Shown here: piece after piece, positions 41,498 to 51,981 of the stretch | Position numbering within the stretch: position 1 is the first letter of the stretch | Layout: each line of letters opens with the position of its first letter | Source: Diogma glabrata | Lineage: Eukaryota; Arthropoda; Insecta; Diptera; Cylindrotomidae | Length of the DNA stretch: 64,000 bases | Reading direction: 5' to 3' | Assembly: GCA_963693315.1 (NCBI GenBank) | Contig: OY856188.1 | Span: 200,421,619-200,485,618 of the forward strand | The notes under the pieces: generated by a model | What the model was told of the DNA's origin: nothing | What the model saw: only the letters and a program-made list of their open reading frames with translations | Databases searched by the model: none | Made by a program: the position numbers and the translations under genes

Positions 41498-41934
41498 TTT
41501 ACGTAAATTTTCATCAAGTATTAAATATTATAAAAACAATGTAAATTTGATATGCATTTCGTATATACCGTTTAGTTTCTGTTATCAATTTTAACGTTAA
41601 TATTAGTCCTTAAAGGCATCGTGCCTCTCCGAATGAACAAAATTATCTTTGGACGAAAACTATTTGAAATATAAATCGTATAATCGTTTCGATATCCAAT
41701 ATTAAAATATACACGTCATAACGCCAGCACTTTATTATATGTCACCATTCTAATCTTAATTGTTGTTTTGAATAAAATTACACATCAAATATTAAAATTT
41801 TTACTTAAATTAAATAAATAATCTTACCTTTTTAAAACGAATAAGATCAAAGTTTATCACTTTTAATATAATAAATAATAATTGAAATCGACAATTAACA
41901 CGACTTAAACGTTTTGTTGCCGGCGAACAACAAA
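41498..41934. other. AT-rich spacer with a minus-strand splice-donor-like site
   Basis: No gene recognised. On the minus strand AAAAAGGTAAGATT at about 41830 would be a strong 5' splice site, which could belong to an untranslated exon of a gene whose rest is not visible. Confidence 0.3.
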
Positions 41935-42147
41935 TTAAAAGTGAGTTTTATAAATGTTGGGAGAACCGAGAAATATTACAGCAATCAAAACAAATTTAAC
42001 GAACGAAAAATAACGTTGTTGATGTGTGGGTTTAGTGTCTTGTAAATAATAAATTTGAATTTTATTTTGTTGGGTGGGCCAATTTACTTTGGTGGTTACC
42101 AATAGTCCGAGTATTAATGTTATATGCACTACTACACTCTTTTCCAT
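41935..42147 (-). CDS. Possible small secreted protein or first exon
   Basis: ORF of 70 codons from ATG 42147: MEKSVVVHITLILGLLVTTK has the charge and hydrophobic core of a signal peptide, and a second hydrophobic segment (FVLIAVIFLGS) is near the C-terminus. I do not recognise a family. The first ~30 codons and some 130 bp upstream are duplicated at 50957-51182, where a stop interrupts the same frame (MEESVVVHI then stop). It may be a real exon, a micro-ORF or chance. It lies head-to-head with NAXE, 730 bp apart. Confidence 0.3.
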   Translation of the reverse strand: MEKSVVVHITLILGLLVTTKVNWPTQQNKIQIYYLQDTKPTHQQRYFSFVKFVLIAVIFLGSPNIYKTHF

Positions 42148-42255
42148 GATTACTCTGAGAGACACTAATAAAAGCATTGTATTGCAATTTGCAACGTACC
42201 GGCTTATAATTATGAGAAACTTGAAACTTCGTTTGCTTTGGTAGTATTTAATCAA

Positions 42256-42876
42256 TCGAAATTAAAAATTCATTAAAAAAAATTTAAAATATAACTTTAG
42301 GCGATTCAATTATACGTTTACACCATTTACGAATACCCCCACATGTAGTCTATTATTTGAACACGTTTAAAAATGAGGCCAATAGACCTTTTTCCCGAAA
42401 AAAACTTGACATTTGTGGTCAGCTGATTTGGATTTCGAAAACTTTAAAAAATTGTTATTTCTTGCAAATCAAGATTGTTTTGCGTTGTCTTTAAGTTGTT
42501 TTTTACTATATTTGCATTATTATTATTTTTGCAGTAAATTTTAATACATAATTACTGATTTCTAATTATCATTTGACAGATGACATGCAGCAATCCATGC
42601 AGCAATACAACGATTTGAAGTTTAAAGAAAAAACTCTATTAAAAAATTGACATTTCTATAATATAAAGATAATTGGCGGCTTTAATCTGCGGATAGATAA
42701 TTTATGGTTTGAAAGTGATATATAAATGTTTAATGATAGCAATTCGTAAGTTAATTCATCACAGTCGACCAAATACATTTCGAGTAAGTAGATCAATTTA
42801 ATTTTTTTCAAATTTATTCTAAAACTAAAATTAATAAAATTTCTAGTTTTTATCATCAATAAAACAACACAGAACA
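42256..42876. other. NAXE upstream region
   Basis: Intergenic sequence between the divergent small ORF and NAXE; presumably holds the NAXE promoter and 5' UTR. The 30 bases before the ATG are A-rich (AACACAGAACA). No TATA/Inr call is justified. Confidence 0.35.
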
Positions 42877-43572
42877 ATGAAATTTCTAAACCAGGAGGAA
42901 GCAACGAATATTGATATTGAACTATTTAACGATTATAAATTTAGTGTTGATCAATTAATGGAATTAGCTGGATTAAGTTGTTCTCATGCGATCAAGCTTA
43001 GTTTCCCATCAGAACAATTGACAACTAATAAAATTTTAATATGTGTCGGCCCAGGAAATAATGGTGGCGATGGTTTAGTTTGTGCTCGACATTTATCGTT
43101 GATGGGATATGAACCAGAGATTTATTATCCACTAAAAAAAGACAAGGAGTTGTATCATAATCTTGTTCATCAATGCAAGTCGTATGGATTAAAATTTTTA
43201 GATGGTTGTCCAAATCTAGATACAGTCAATCGAACATATTCGATTATAGTTGACGGTATATTTGGATTTACATTTCGACCACCGATTCGAGAAACTTATG
43301 TAGATATAATGAATGTTTTGTATGCAACAAATGTTCCGATTGCTAGTATTGATATTCCATCTGGGTGGGACGTTGAAAAGGGACCAATAGGAGAAAACGA
43401 TATAAAACCGAAGCTTTTGATATCGTTAACAGCGCCAAAACTATGTGCACGGTATTTTAGAGGGGATTTTCATTATTTGGGTGGAAGGTTTGTACCATTA
43501 TCATTATCGGAAAAATATCAGTTGGATTTAGTGAAATATAATGGGGTTGATTCTTGTGTTAAATTGACTTAA
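42877..43572 (+). CDS. NAXE: NAD(P)H-hydrate epimerase (YjeF_N domain)
   Basis: 231 residues, one exon. Epimerises the R form of damaged NAD(P)HX so that the S-specific dehydratase can repair it. The protein is the YjeF_N fold alone: N-terminal MKFLNQEEATNIDIELFND (the usual sequence before the domain), GPGNNGGDGLVCARHL at 58-73 (nucleotide-binding GNNGGDG), IVDGIFGFTF at 124-133 with the catalytic Asp126, and ASIDIPSGWDVEKGP at 156-170. The length and motif order match animal NAXE without its N-terminal mitochondrial/secretory extension, so this form would be cytosolic. The ATG at 42877 is the only plausible start since upstream sequence is AT-rich non-coding. A poly(A) signal follows at 43595. 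Lack of introns could mean an old retrocopy, but no poly(A) scar or frame damage is visible. Confidence 0.95.
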   Translation: MKFLNQEEATNIDIELFNDYKFSVDQLMELAGLSCSHAIKLSFPSEQLTTNKILICVGPGNNGGDGLVCARHLSLMGYEPEIYYPLKKDKELYHNLVHQCKSYGLKFLDGCPNLDTVNRTYSIIVDGIFGFTFRPPIRETYVDIMNVLYATNVPIASIDIPSGWDVEKGPIGENDIKPKLLISLTAPKLCARYFRGDFHYLGGRFVPLSLSEKYQLDLVKYNGVDSCVKLT

Positions 43573-43594
43573 AATTATTTTTCTGTGTTTGAGG

Positions 43595-43600
43595 AATAAA
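43595..43600 (+). terminator. Poly(A) signal of NAXE
   Basis: AATAAA 23 bp after the stop codon, followed by TAATTTTC and a T-rich stretch. Confidence 0.6.
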
Positions 43601-43678
43601 TAATTTTCATATCTTTTGAGAAATCTGTGTTTTTATGTTTCAAGTTAAAGTTTTAATATAATTTTTCCAATAACAATG

Positions 43679-43751
43679 GGTTCCATAGTGTAGCGGTTAT
43701 CACGTCTGCTTTACACGCAGAAGGTCTCCAGTTCGATCCTGGATGGAACCA
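43679..43751 (+). tRNA. tRNA-Val(TAC): tRNA-Val (anticodon TAC)
   Basis: 73 nt, full cloverleaf: acceptor GGTTCCA/TGGAACC, D arm GTG...CAC, anticodon stem TCTGC/GCAGA with loop TTTACAC (anticodon TAC, reads GUA), T arm TCCAG/CTGGA with loop TTCGATC, discriminator A. Boxes A (TAGTGTAGCGG) and B (GTTCGATCC) match Pol III promoters, and a T-run from about 43758 is the terminator. No intron, no encoded CCA. It lies 79 bp beyond the NAXE poly(A) signal on the same strand. Confidence 0.97.
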
Positions 43752-44059
43752 AGATTATTTTTTTTTAATCTGTATAAAACAAAAGTAGTTCCTTTGTTTT
43801 TAGTTTTAGTCTTAGTTACTCTTAGTTAAAATTTTTTCGACATTCGACTAACAGGCTGATTCTGAGTTAAGAGGTCTTACCTATGATTATTTTTGTTATG
43901 AAAATTTTTTTAAGAGGAATATCTTAATTGCGATGCTGTGAACGTTGTCATAAAAAACCTCAATAATTCTACAAATATATTTTGAAGATCTTTCATACTG
44001 CTATTTTTATAAACAAAATTATTATAAAATGTCATATTTTCTTTTTAAATATAAAATAT

Positions 44060-44295
44060 GGAGGGGCTGAAATCTCAAGCTCTGCGATATCAAGACTTCG
44101 GTCTGGGTTAAGGATTTTTAAGAATTTTCGGCAAAAAACTTTTATTAGGACATGGTTTTTAGTTTTGGGCAGCGATGTATATCAAACATAATTCTATGTT
44201 AAAGCACAAGTATTTTTTTATCTCTGTTTAGAAATTTATTACAGAACTAACACGAAACGTCAATACGTTGTCGGAAAATTATAACAGATCATATA
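44060..44295 (+). repeat. Dispersed repeat B, copy 2
   Basis: Second copy of the repeat at 38996. Ends AATTATAACAGATCATA, after which the LINE 5' region begins, so it may be an older repeat in which the LINE landed, or the LINE's own 5' flank. Confidence 0.75.
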
Positions 44296-44711
44296 CACAC
44301 TTACATTCTTTATATCAACTCGATTGGATATCTCTTACGCGAATTAACATCTGTATCATATTCTTTCTGCCAATCTCAACTGGATTGTCAATTTACATCA
44401 TTGCTGCTCAATCAACTACCCAACACTTTAACCAACTGGGCTGATCTATTCTATACTCAGTCATCAGCATACATTTCAACTTCCCTATTACATTGTAAGT
44501 TAATTTATATTGTATAATTTCCTACTTAGTATTGCTACTTTATTACTTTGTTTGTAATTAACTCGAATTATTCTATATCTACTTTATTAACTTATAATCT
44601 TACCATTTCTTAAGTTTATATTCCTCTATCAAATACCTAACTTTATCCAACTACCTAACCTCTTCCTTTTATCCCTTTAATCCACTGGATTTTTTTATAC
44701 TTACAGCAACC

Positions 44712-45482
44712 ATGGCACCTCTCCACACTTGTCCTAATTGTAAGCATGTTGTTAATGACGATAACCCTTCTATTCAATGTGACGTCTGTTCACAATGGAT
44801 CCATCAATCCTGTTCTAAACTATCCACCGCTGATTTTTCTAAACATGCATCCAACACATCTCTTACTTGATCTTGCTCAGGCTGCCTAAACAAAAGCACA
44901 AAACCTACTACCATTGCTGAACAGTCCAATAAATCTGATTCTTTCGACTTTTCTAAATTTGCTCTGCAGCTTTCTCAAATTCAAAAACATCTCACTGACC
45001 AGGTCAAATCTTCAGAACTTTTCACAACTCGAGTCAATGAGCAATTAACTGACATTGTCACTTCAATAGAAACTCTGAGAGAGTAATTCACCTCTACTAA
45101 AAAAGATTTGACTTCCCTTAGAGCCGATCATGATCAATTATCTAATGATGTCTTAAATCTTAAATCAAATATAGAACCACTTATTATGCCCATCTTAGAT
45201 GTCAATCTGGCACATGTTAATAACGATCTTCACACTTTAAAAATCGATGACACTAAATTGTTGAGGGAACTTAGGCGCCGCGATATTCTCGTCTCTGGTC
45301 TTCCTAGTTCCAACGATCCGAAGGATGCTAGTTGCAAAATTTTCCAATTTCTTCTACTATCCTTCGACACTTCATCTATCAGTTCCAGTTTTCTATTGAT
45401 ACACCCCTCTTCTTTCCATTTTACCGCACGAAAATGTAATTTTATGCGCCTTTATGCACTTTTTATCTATATTTTCAAATGA
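44712..45482 (+). pseudogene. LINE ORF1 with N-terminal PHD finger
   Basis: Starts MAPLHTCPNCKHVVNDDNPS, then CDVCSQWIHQSCSKL and, after a stop that replaces the conserved Trp, SCSGC: a Cys4-His-Cys3 PHD-type zinc finger at residues 7-58. A coiled-coil-like segment follows (QLTDIVTSIETLRE, stop, KDLTSLRADHDQLSND) and then RELRRRDILVSGLPSSND, the start of the ORF1 RRM-like domain that decays to a stop at 45482. Two in-frame stops (TGA near 44868, TAA near 45086). Confidence 0.8.
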
Positions 45483-46378
45483 ATTGTTATTCCTCCTCCC
45501 CCTCCCTTTGTCCTTTAATCCTACCTCCTTAATCCCGTCTTTTATTCCTCACCCATTCCTCCAGTATCTTATCCCTCCCTCTCATATCTCCCTTTTACGA
45601 CTCTCAACTCTCTGTATTCATGCTTACTGACATCTCATCTAGGGTGGCAAGCGACAGCTCTTATCTCGTTAAAACCTTAACTAAATTCCGCAATGCCCTC
45701 AATATCGGTCATTTCAATGCTCAAAGCATCAAGCCTAGTCCTTCCTCTTCCAAACTAGAAGAAATTAAATCTATTCTTCACAAATCACGCATAGGCATGG
45801 TCGGTGTCTCCGAGACCTGGTTAAAATCCTATGTCTACAATTCTTTCGTCGAAGTTCCTGGCTACCGCATCCATCGACATGATCGTCCTAGAGTTAGAGG
45901 AGGGGGTGTTGCCTTATACGTCAGCAAAAAAATCAAATCGAAAAAAATTCTTATGATGATGCCGAGGCAGTTCTCGTTCAGGTTAATCTCGGCGGGTTTT
46001 GCATCTTAGTTGTTGTCACCTACCTATGTAAGGGCAAATTCTCCCTAATTGAAGACATAATCGCTCCTTTCTCCACTCGTTATCTTTACATTATTCTTCT
46101 TTGTGACTTCAACACAAACCTTAGTCCTCCAACTCTATCCATATGCTCTCGTCTCAACCTACATTTTGTACACAATAATATTGCTACTCATCATGCTTAC
46201 AATTCACCTTCTGGAATCTTTATTGATTTCTTTCTTGTCAGCGATCCTTCTCTTACTCTCCTCAGTGATCAATTTTGGGTGCCTGGCATCTCCGCGCACG
46301 CCTTCATTTTCATCGCTCTCAACATTAGCAAGGTCTACACGCCCTCTCCAATACTCTACCACGATTACAAAAGTGTTA

Positions 46379-46743
46379 CACCCCGATTACCGAAGGCAAG
46401 TCATGTCACTTTAACTGACTAAAGTCACATCGCATCAATTTTCGTATTGTTGAAGTCGGTTTTTACGCCTCAAGTCATTTTATACGACAGATGTCACTTT
46501 AAATGAAATTTTAGTGGCCTCAATTTTTCATGTGACAATAATTTTTTCAAAAATCTTCAATTGTTTTTGTGAAATTCAAGAACGTAAAGTGCAAGTTTTT
46601 TTTAGTTTTGGAATGTTTTCGTTTCAGAATTTTTAGTTTTAGTCGTGACCGTTTTTATCGACTTCAATAATACCAATTTTTAAGCGACGTGACATGACTA
46701 TAGTCATGTCACCTGATGTGACACGACTTCAGTAATCGGGGTG
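46379..46743. mobile_element. 365-bp Harbinger-like MITE in LINE ORF2
   Basis: The left end CACCCCGATTACCGAAGGCA and the complement of the right end CACCCCGATTACTGAAGTCG are matching inverted repeats that continue through GTCATGTCAC words. Flanked by TTA (46376-46378 and 46744-46746). Removing it and one TTA restores the LINE frame DYKS-VNAEN, which proves the exact borders. Confidence 0.93.
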
Positions 46744-47332
46744 TTAATGCCGAAAATCTTTCGTCTGACATTCTTCAGACAGTTTTCTCACCCTTTTATA
46801 ATTTTACTGACTCAGAATCAAAACTCCAATTTCTAAATAATTTATTCCTCATCCTCCTTAACAAACATGCCCCCCTCCGTCCCTTCCTTCCTCCTCCTAA
46901 TCTTATATCCTCAACCCCTAAAATGCTCCACATTCGTAACCTCTGCGATTTTTCTTTTAAAGCCTACAAAGCTAACCCCTCTTCTGCTGGCTGGAAAGTT
47001 TTTTGCATTCACCCCAACCATTTCAGATCACTAATTCGAAAGGCTAAGCTCGATTTTGGGGCTAAAATGTTCTCTGATTTGCCTTCCGCAAAAGCTATGT
47101 AGTCTAAGCTATCGGCTTTAGGAGCCGTTAATCCGTCTTCCGAATCTCCCCCTGAACTTAATTTCCTATATCAATCCTTTGTTTCTGCCAGCTCCTTTCC
47201 TTCTCTTCCTCGCTCCACTCCTCTATTCCTGAACACCCTAAGTCCTTTTCATTTCGCTCTGTTACCCTCTCTGAAATTGAATTCGCCCTCTACTCCATCT
47301 CCTCTAATGCAGTCGGTTCAGATGGCATTCCT

Positions 47333-48011
47333 ATTTTTTTTTTTTTTTTTTTTATAAAATGTGCTGTGTAGTAGGAATTACAATATGTGTCACAACAACA
47401 CACAAAAACCTTTTAAGACCAAGGTCCCACAACAACATACGTTCAAAGGTGTTGACGGACGTAAATCTTTCTTTTTTTTGTATTTTTTTGCTTTTTGTTA
47501 AAGAATGGATAACTAAACAAAAAATCCTATCACTGACAAAATATGACATAGGCCAATATTTTATGATAGAATAGAGAAAATAAAAGTAAATTAAAAAGTA
47601 AGTAGCAAATTGTTACAAAAATTTGCTGAAACAAAACAAAAATGTAGTTGCCAATAATCCAGCCGGTTGCATATTCCTTGATCCTGTGACGCACTCTCTT
47701 TCTTAAAGATTAAAGCCCACACATAATTATATGAAGGCTCATTTCTTCAAGGAAGCAATAGCGTCTCATCATCAAGGATTATTTAACAGCTAAGATTGAG
47801 GGTGCTACCGTTGACTGAATACAGTTCATCCGCCACCACCCCTAAGATGTCACCTTGGCTGGTGATATCTCACTGCTATTGCCAGTGGTGTGTGATATCT
47901 CACGTCAACTCGTATGTCAATAGCAGGGACTGGAGTACGCGGGGTTGTCACACCCGTAGATCAAAAATAAAAAAAAAAATGTCAAAATTATAAAAACTGA
48001 TCTCTCCATTA
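47333..48011 (-). mobile_element. Short poly(A)-tailed retroposon, copy 2
   Basis: Same family as 23684-24373, in reverse: the T-run at 47336-47353 is its poly(A) tail, followed by the tail words (complement of GTTGTGGGACCTTGGTCTTA), and its 5' end is at GGAGAGATCAG near 48006. It splits the RT of the LINE between SDGIPI and KFLKIL. Roughly 80-85 percent similar to copy 1 by eye. Confidence 0.88.
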
Positions 48012-49898
48012 AATTCCTCAAAATCCTTTTTCCTCTCATCTTTTCCCACATCCACCACCTTATTAACCATAGTATCATTATGACATCTTCCTTCCCATTT
48101 CCCTCCTTGAAATTCACCACTGTACGTCCTATCCCAAAAAGGGCAGTGATGATTACTGCCCGATCAGCGTTCTACCTGTTCTCTCCAAGGTTTTCGAGAA
48201 GGTTATTAAAAGCCAGATTATCGAACACACCAATTCCAATAATTTACTTTCTGATCTCCAATCTGGCTTTCGTAATCATTGACATCACTGATCGACTTCG
48301 TAGGAACGTAAACAATAAGCTAATTTCCATCCTTTTACTCCTTGATTTCAGTAAAGCTTTCGACTCTATCGATCATGCGACTCTCATCCATAAACTTAAA
48401 TCTCAATTTCGTTTCGCCACGTGTGCCTGCAATTTAATTTTCTCATATCTTTCTGGTCGATCTCAATGTGTAACCTGAGGTTAATCTCTCCTAATCCTCT
48501 ATTCCTGTCCTCAAAGGTATTCCCCAAGGCTCCATTCTTGGTCCTCTCCTGTTCTCTATCTATATCAATGACATCACCTCAATTATTAAATTTTCAACCT
48601 TTCATTTGTTTGCTGACGACGTTCAAATAGTTCATGCTCTCCCAATCCCCGATCTTCGGCGATGTTTCCGCGAAATCAACCTTGACCTAGCCGAAATCTC
48701 GGTTTGGGCTCTTAAGAACATGCTCATTTTGAACTCCTCCAAATTCAAGCCATACTTTTTAACTGTCGGCCTCTTTTTCGTAACCACGGACTTGCTGTCT
48801 CTCTTGGGGGCATTCCTGTTAATTTCGTCGAACAAGCCAAGATTCGTGGTATCATCATTGATCATAATCTTTCATGAATACTCCATATTAATTGCGTTAT
48901 AGACCGCACTACTGCTCTAATGAGGAAACTCTACAGCCTAAATCATTTCCTTCTATTTCATATAAAGAAGCTCCTTGTTCATGCATTAGTGATGCCTGTG
49001 TTTAATTATGGTATCGAAATTTATTCAGGATACACTCCGGAGGGTATTTCTCGTCTCACCAAATCATTTAATTGGGCGGTTCGTTTCGTTTACAAGTTAA
49101 AAATCCGTGATCATGTCTCTCGCTTTGCTATCCACCTTCGCTAATCACATCTCTACCCGTCTTCTGTTACTTTTTTTTAAAATTTTTAAATTTCATTGTC
49201 CAGCCTATATGTTGCCTTGGTTCACCTTTAGTCCTTCTCTTAGAGTCCAAAAAATTATCCTCCCTTCTGTCTCCTACAACTGTTTTGCCTTGTCGTACAA
49301 CATTCGTGCCTCTAAACATTTCAATTCACTTCCCGCCGCTTTAAAGAAATTTAACGTTTCTACTCATGTACTTGAAACCAGTGTTCACAGTCATCTGAAC
49401 TCCTTATAGGTCACTTACTTCCCTATAGATCACTTACCTCTATGTCCTTCTTTCCTCAATTATCCTGCTTACCTCCCTCCCTTCCCTCCCTACTTAATTC
49501 CCATTCAAATCTACCGTACGTCATTTTATACCTTCCTTCTTTCCAGTCTCCTGCCACCCTTCCTCTTCACCTTCATTATATACCGTTTGTTATCTTCCTT
49601 CTATTCCCCCTCCCCTCGTCTCCACGAATTCCTTCCTTCCTATTTCGTTCCTCAACCATCCCTCCTCCCTTCGCTTCTCTCCTACCCTTTTCGCTTTTCA
49701 TGTACTTTACTATTCCATATATAATAATTATATATTGAAATTAAATTTTGTTATCTCCTAATTTAATTAAATTAAATTTTGTTTTTTGAATTGAAATTGA
49801 AATTCTATATATATACATATGTATATCTATATTTATATATATATTTATATACATTATGTGTTCTATTTTTGTTATGTTTAGTCTAATTATAGTTATAT

Positions 49899-50393
49899 AT
49901 AGTAGAATTTTTTTGCCAGCGAACACGAAATTTGTTTGTTATGCGCATATTGTTTGCACATGTGCATGCACATACGCATATTGTTTGCACATTCAGTGTC
50001 TCGATTAAAATATTAAAAAAAACTATTGGGGTCCCATTGAAATAGACAAAAAAAAACGCATAAAATTTATAAATTACTATTGAAATTCAACCAATTATAA
50101 TAGAAAACTAAAAACTAGTAAAAGTATTAATGATTTTGTTGGTAGTATAACTAAATTTTGATAATTAAAAATAATTATAATAAAAATAACGACGCCTATG
50201 TAAACAAATATCACAACAAACAAATGGTACGAACTAGAAGTAGAAATTTAACTAATATAATTGTTTTGAAAACAAATTTATCCCAAAATAAATAATACAT
50301 CTCTGTTTTACTTTTTGTTTCATCTTTTATCTCTCTATATCTTTTTGCTGCGTCCTATCTGTCAAAAATTCGCTGGTAAAAAAATTCTACTAT
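49899..50393. mobile_element. 495-bp hAT-like MITE in the LINE 3' UTR
   Basis: Terminal repeats ATAGTAGAATTTTTTTGCCA and (complement of the right end) ATAGTAGAATTTTTTTACCA, both continuing GCGA. Flanked by a perfect 8-bp target duplication AGTTATAT (49891-49898 and 50394-50401). No ORF. Confidence 0.88.
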
Positions 50394-50514
50394 AGTTATA
50401 TTTATTATTTATAAAAATTTTTTATTCTTGTACACTAAATTACTCCTATAATTGAAATTCTTCTGGGCAAGAATGGGCCTTGGCCCGTTTGCCATCATCC
50501 TTAAATAAATAAAT

Positions 50515-50955
50515 AAAAAAATATTTTTTTGACAAACTTATAATGCAATAATCCAGATTTTGGTCTCATATACCAATCCCGATCATCAAGATTTCTCCAA
50601 ATTCAATGTTCCTTTTCGTAATCACTTAAAATGAAAGTTTTTTAAGCAAAAAATATACAAATTTCCTTGTTTTGACACACTTGACGATTTTTTTACACAC
50701 TTCCCGTACAGTTATCGAACACATCGTCCTTTCGGCTCTTCCCATTGAGGAAACATATTTTCAGAAAAAAAAAATTTTGAAATCCGTCCAGCAGTTTTCT
50801 AGATTTCGTAGGTTGTGACGGCCGGCAGACGGACATACATTTTTTTTTGATTTTTTAGAATCAGTTAGTCCTAAAACGTCGAGGAATGCCAAAAAAGTGG
50901 GGGTAAGAATTTCACTTTTGACTCATGAGTGCAATACTTAGGTCTTTCAGACCGA
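50515..50955 (+). repeat. Dispersed repeat A, copy 2
   Basis: Counterpart of 40480-40880 with a longer centre (GTGACGGCCGGCAGACGGAC). It starts right at the LINE tail and abuts the duplicated small-ORF segment at 50957. Confidence 0.8.
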
Positions 50956-50956
50956 A

Positions 50957-51182
50957 GTAATTTGAATTTTATTTTGTTGGGTGTGCCAATTTACTTTGGT
51001 GATTACGAATAGTCCGAGTATCAATTATATATGCACTACTACACTCTCTTCCATGATTACTCTGCGAGACACTAATAAAACGCATTGTATTACAATTTGC
51101 AAAGTACCGGCTTATATTTATTAGAAACTTGAAACTTCGTTTGCTTTGGTTGTATTTAACGAATCGAAATTAAAAATTCAAT
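50957..51182 (-). pseudogene. Duplicated start region of the small ORF at 42.1 kb
   Basis: Matches 42054-42280: TTTGAATTTTATTTTGTTGG, CCAATTTACTTTGGTG, AATAGTCCGAGTAT, CACTACTACACTCT, GAAACTTGAAACTTCGTTTG. On the minus strand the frame starts MEESVVVHI and then hits a stop, so this copy is dead. Confidence 0.7.
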
Positions 51183-51239
51183 AAGTTTCACTAAGAAATT
51201 ACAATAAAAACGCCAATTTCTTGTTAACTAATAGTTTTA

Positions 51240-51960
51240 ATTAATTTACTGTATACGTATTTCGAAAGGTATGCTTTCATCGATAAACATTCTGGATTTA
51301 ATATTTCCTTCTTTTGAGTTCATCAAAATATCTGGTTTTTTTCGGTTTTGTTCTTCAATAAAAAATGACTCTTATGCTTCCAGATATTTTGTATTATTCA
51401 CTTGTTTAATGAGTTTCAAATTTGTTGGATCAGTCGAATGGTTATTTTCAAGCATGTGAGCTGCGACACTGGAGTTTTCGGAGAAACAGAAACAGAATTT
51501 CATACAAATTTGACAGATAAAAATTCGGTTTCTGTAAAATTTGTATGGAATTCTGTTTCTGTTTCTGTTGTATGTGGTTTCAAGCCTTAAGTCATTGTCC
51601 AAACATTCTTTGTGATAATCCTATATAAAATTGATCACAGTCATTGCAATTAATTTTATAAACACCAGGCTCATCACTCGGGCTGGTTTTGATTTTGGAG
51701 GGGGCAATAAGATCTTTTAGTTTATTCTGGCTATTGCTTACAATGGTGATATTGGATTTTTTGAAAATTCTCTGCAATTTGTTGTTGATTTCTTCATTGT
51801 ACGGTAATGCAATTCTTAATGATTTTTGTTTGGATTCTGGAGTAAGCTTTGTGATGTTTTGTAACCGACTTTTCCGACGTTTTTTGTTGTAAATATTGTT
51901 AACAAACTCGTTACTGTAACCGTTTTTATTGTTATTTCATATTTTTTTTTAATTAGGTTT
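51240..51960 (-). mobile_element. Penelope-like element 3' part with GIY-YIG endonuclease
   Basis: Minus strand: KLTPESKQKSLRIALPYNEE (near 51830), LQRIFKKSNITIVSNSQNK (51777), EPGVYKINCNDCDQFYIGL (GIY-YIG motifs GVYK and FYIGLSQR, about 51660), then SSVAAHMLENNHSTDPTNLK (conserved H...ENNH, about 51450), KYLEAWES-like KYLEA, and the C-terminus SRMFIDESIPFEIR near 51270. A frameshift and an inserted 90-bp hairpin (51478-51566) break it. The RT itself is missing. Confidence 0.85.
51478..51566. repeat. Hairpin inserted in the Penelope endonuclease
   Basis: Left arm AGAAACAGAAACAGAATTTC, ATACAAATTT; right arm AAATTTGTATGGAATTCTGT, TTCTGTTTCT. About 30-bp arms with one gap, plus an internal pair GACAGATAAAAATTC. 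In the minus frame it adds NRNRNRIPYKFYRNRIF, foreign to the GIY-YIG fold. Confidence 0.7.
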
Positions 51961-51981
51961 TACATTTGTCATAGCATCTAA

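Larger units (their letters stand above)
45620..49410 (+). pseudogene. LINE ORF2: endonuclease and RT, split by two insertions
   Basis: Endonuclease: NIGHFNAQSIKPSPSS, GVSETWLKSYVYNSF (catalytic E), GGGVALYVSKK (45700-45950), frameshift, then LCDFNTNLSPP near 46100. After the MITE at 46379 the frame resumes (NAENLSSDILQTVFSPF), a linker follows to 47100 (stop at SAKAM). The RT opens SEIEFALYSISSNAVGSDG at 47270, is cut by the retroposon, then continues FLKILFPLIFSHIHHL (48012), ISVLPVLSKVFEKVI, LLLDFSKAFDSIDHATLI (48340, motif A), a GIPQGSILGPLLFSIYIND stretch near 48520, LFADDVQIVHALP (48606, FADD) and a C-terminal region ending near 49410. Several frameshifts. Nearly complete but dead. Confidence 0.87.
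44300..50515 (+). mobile_element. Jockey/CR1-type LINE with PHD-finger ORF1, decayed
   Basis: Pyrimidine-rich plus-strand LINE with 5' UTR (44300-44711), ORF1 (44712-45482), ORF2 (from 45620 to about 49410) and 3' UTR that ends GGCAAGAATGGGCCTTGGCC, GTTTGCCATCATCC and a (TAAA)n tail at 50500-50515. Three later insertions split it: a Harbinger-like MITE (46379-46743), a poly(A) retroposon in antisense (47333-48011) and a hAT-like MITE (49899-50393). Base composition (C/T-rich, many TCC and CTT) is unlike the surrounding DNA. Confidence 0.87.

Noticed and set aside
44060..44295. Repeat B as a tRNA-derived SINE
   Set aside because: No convincing A and B boxes, and no 3' tail.
49442..49738. Plus-strand ORF of 98 codons after the LINE RT
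   Set aside because: Pyrimidine-rich LINE 3' UTR read in frame; Ser/Pro/Leu low complexity.
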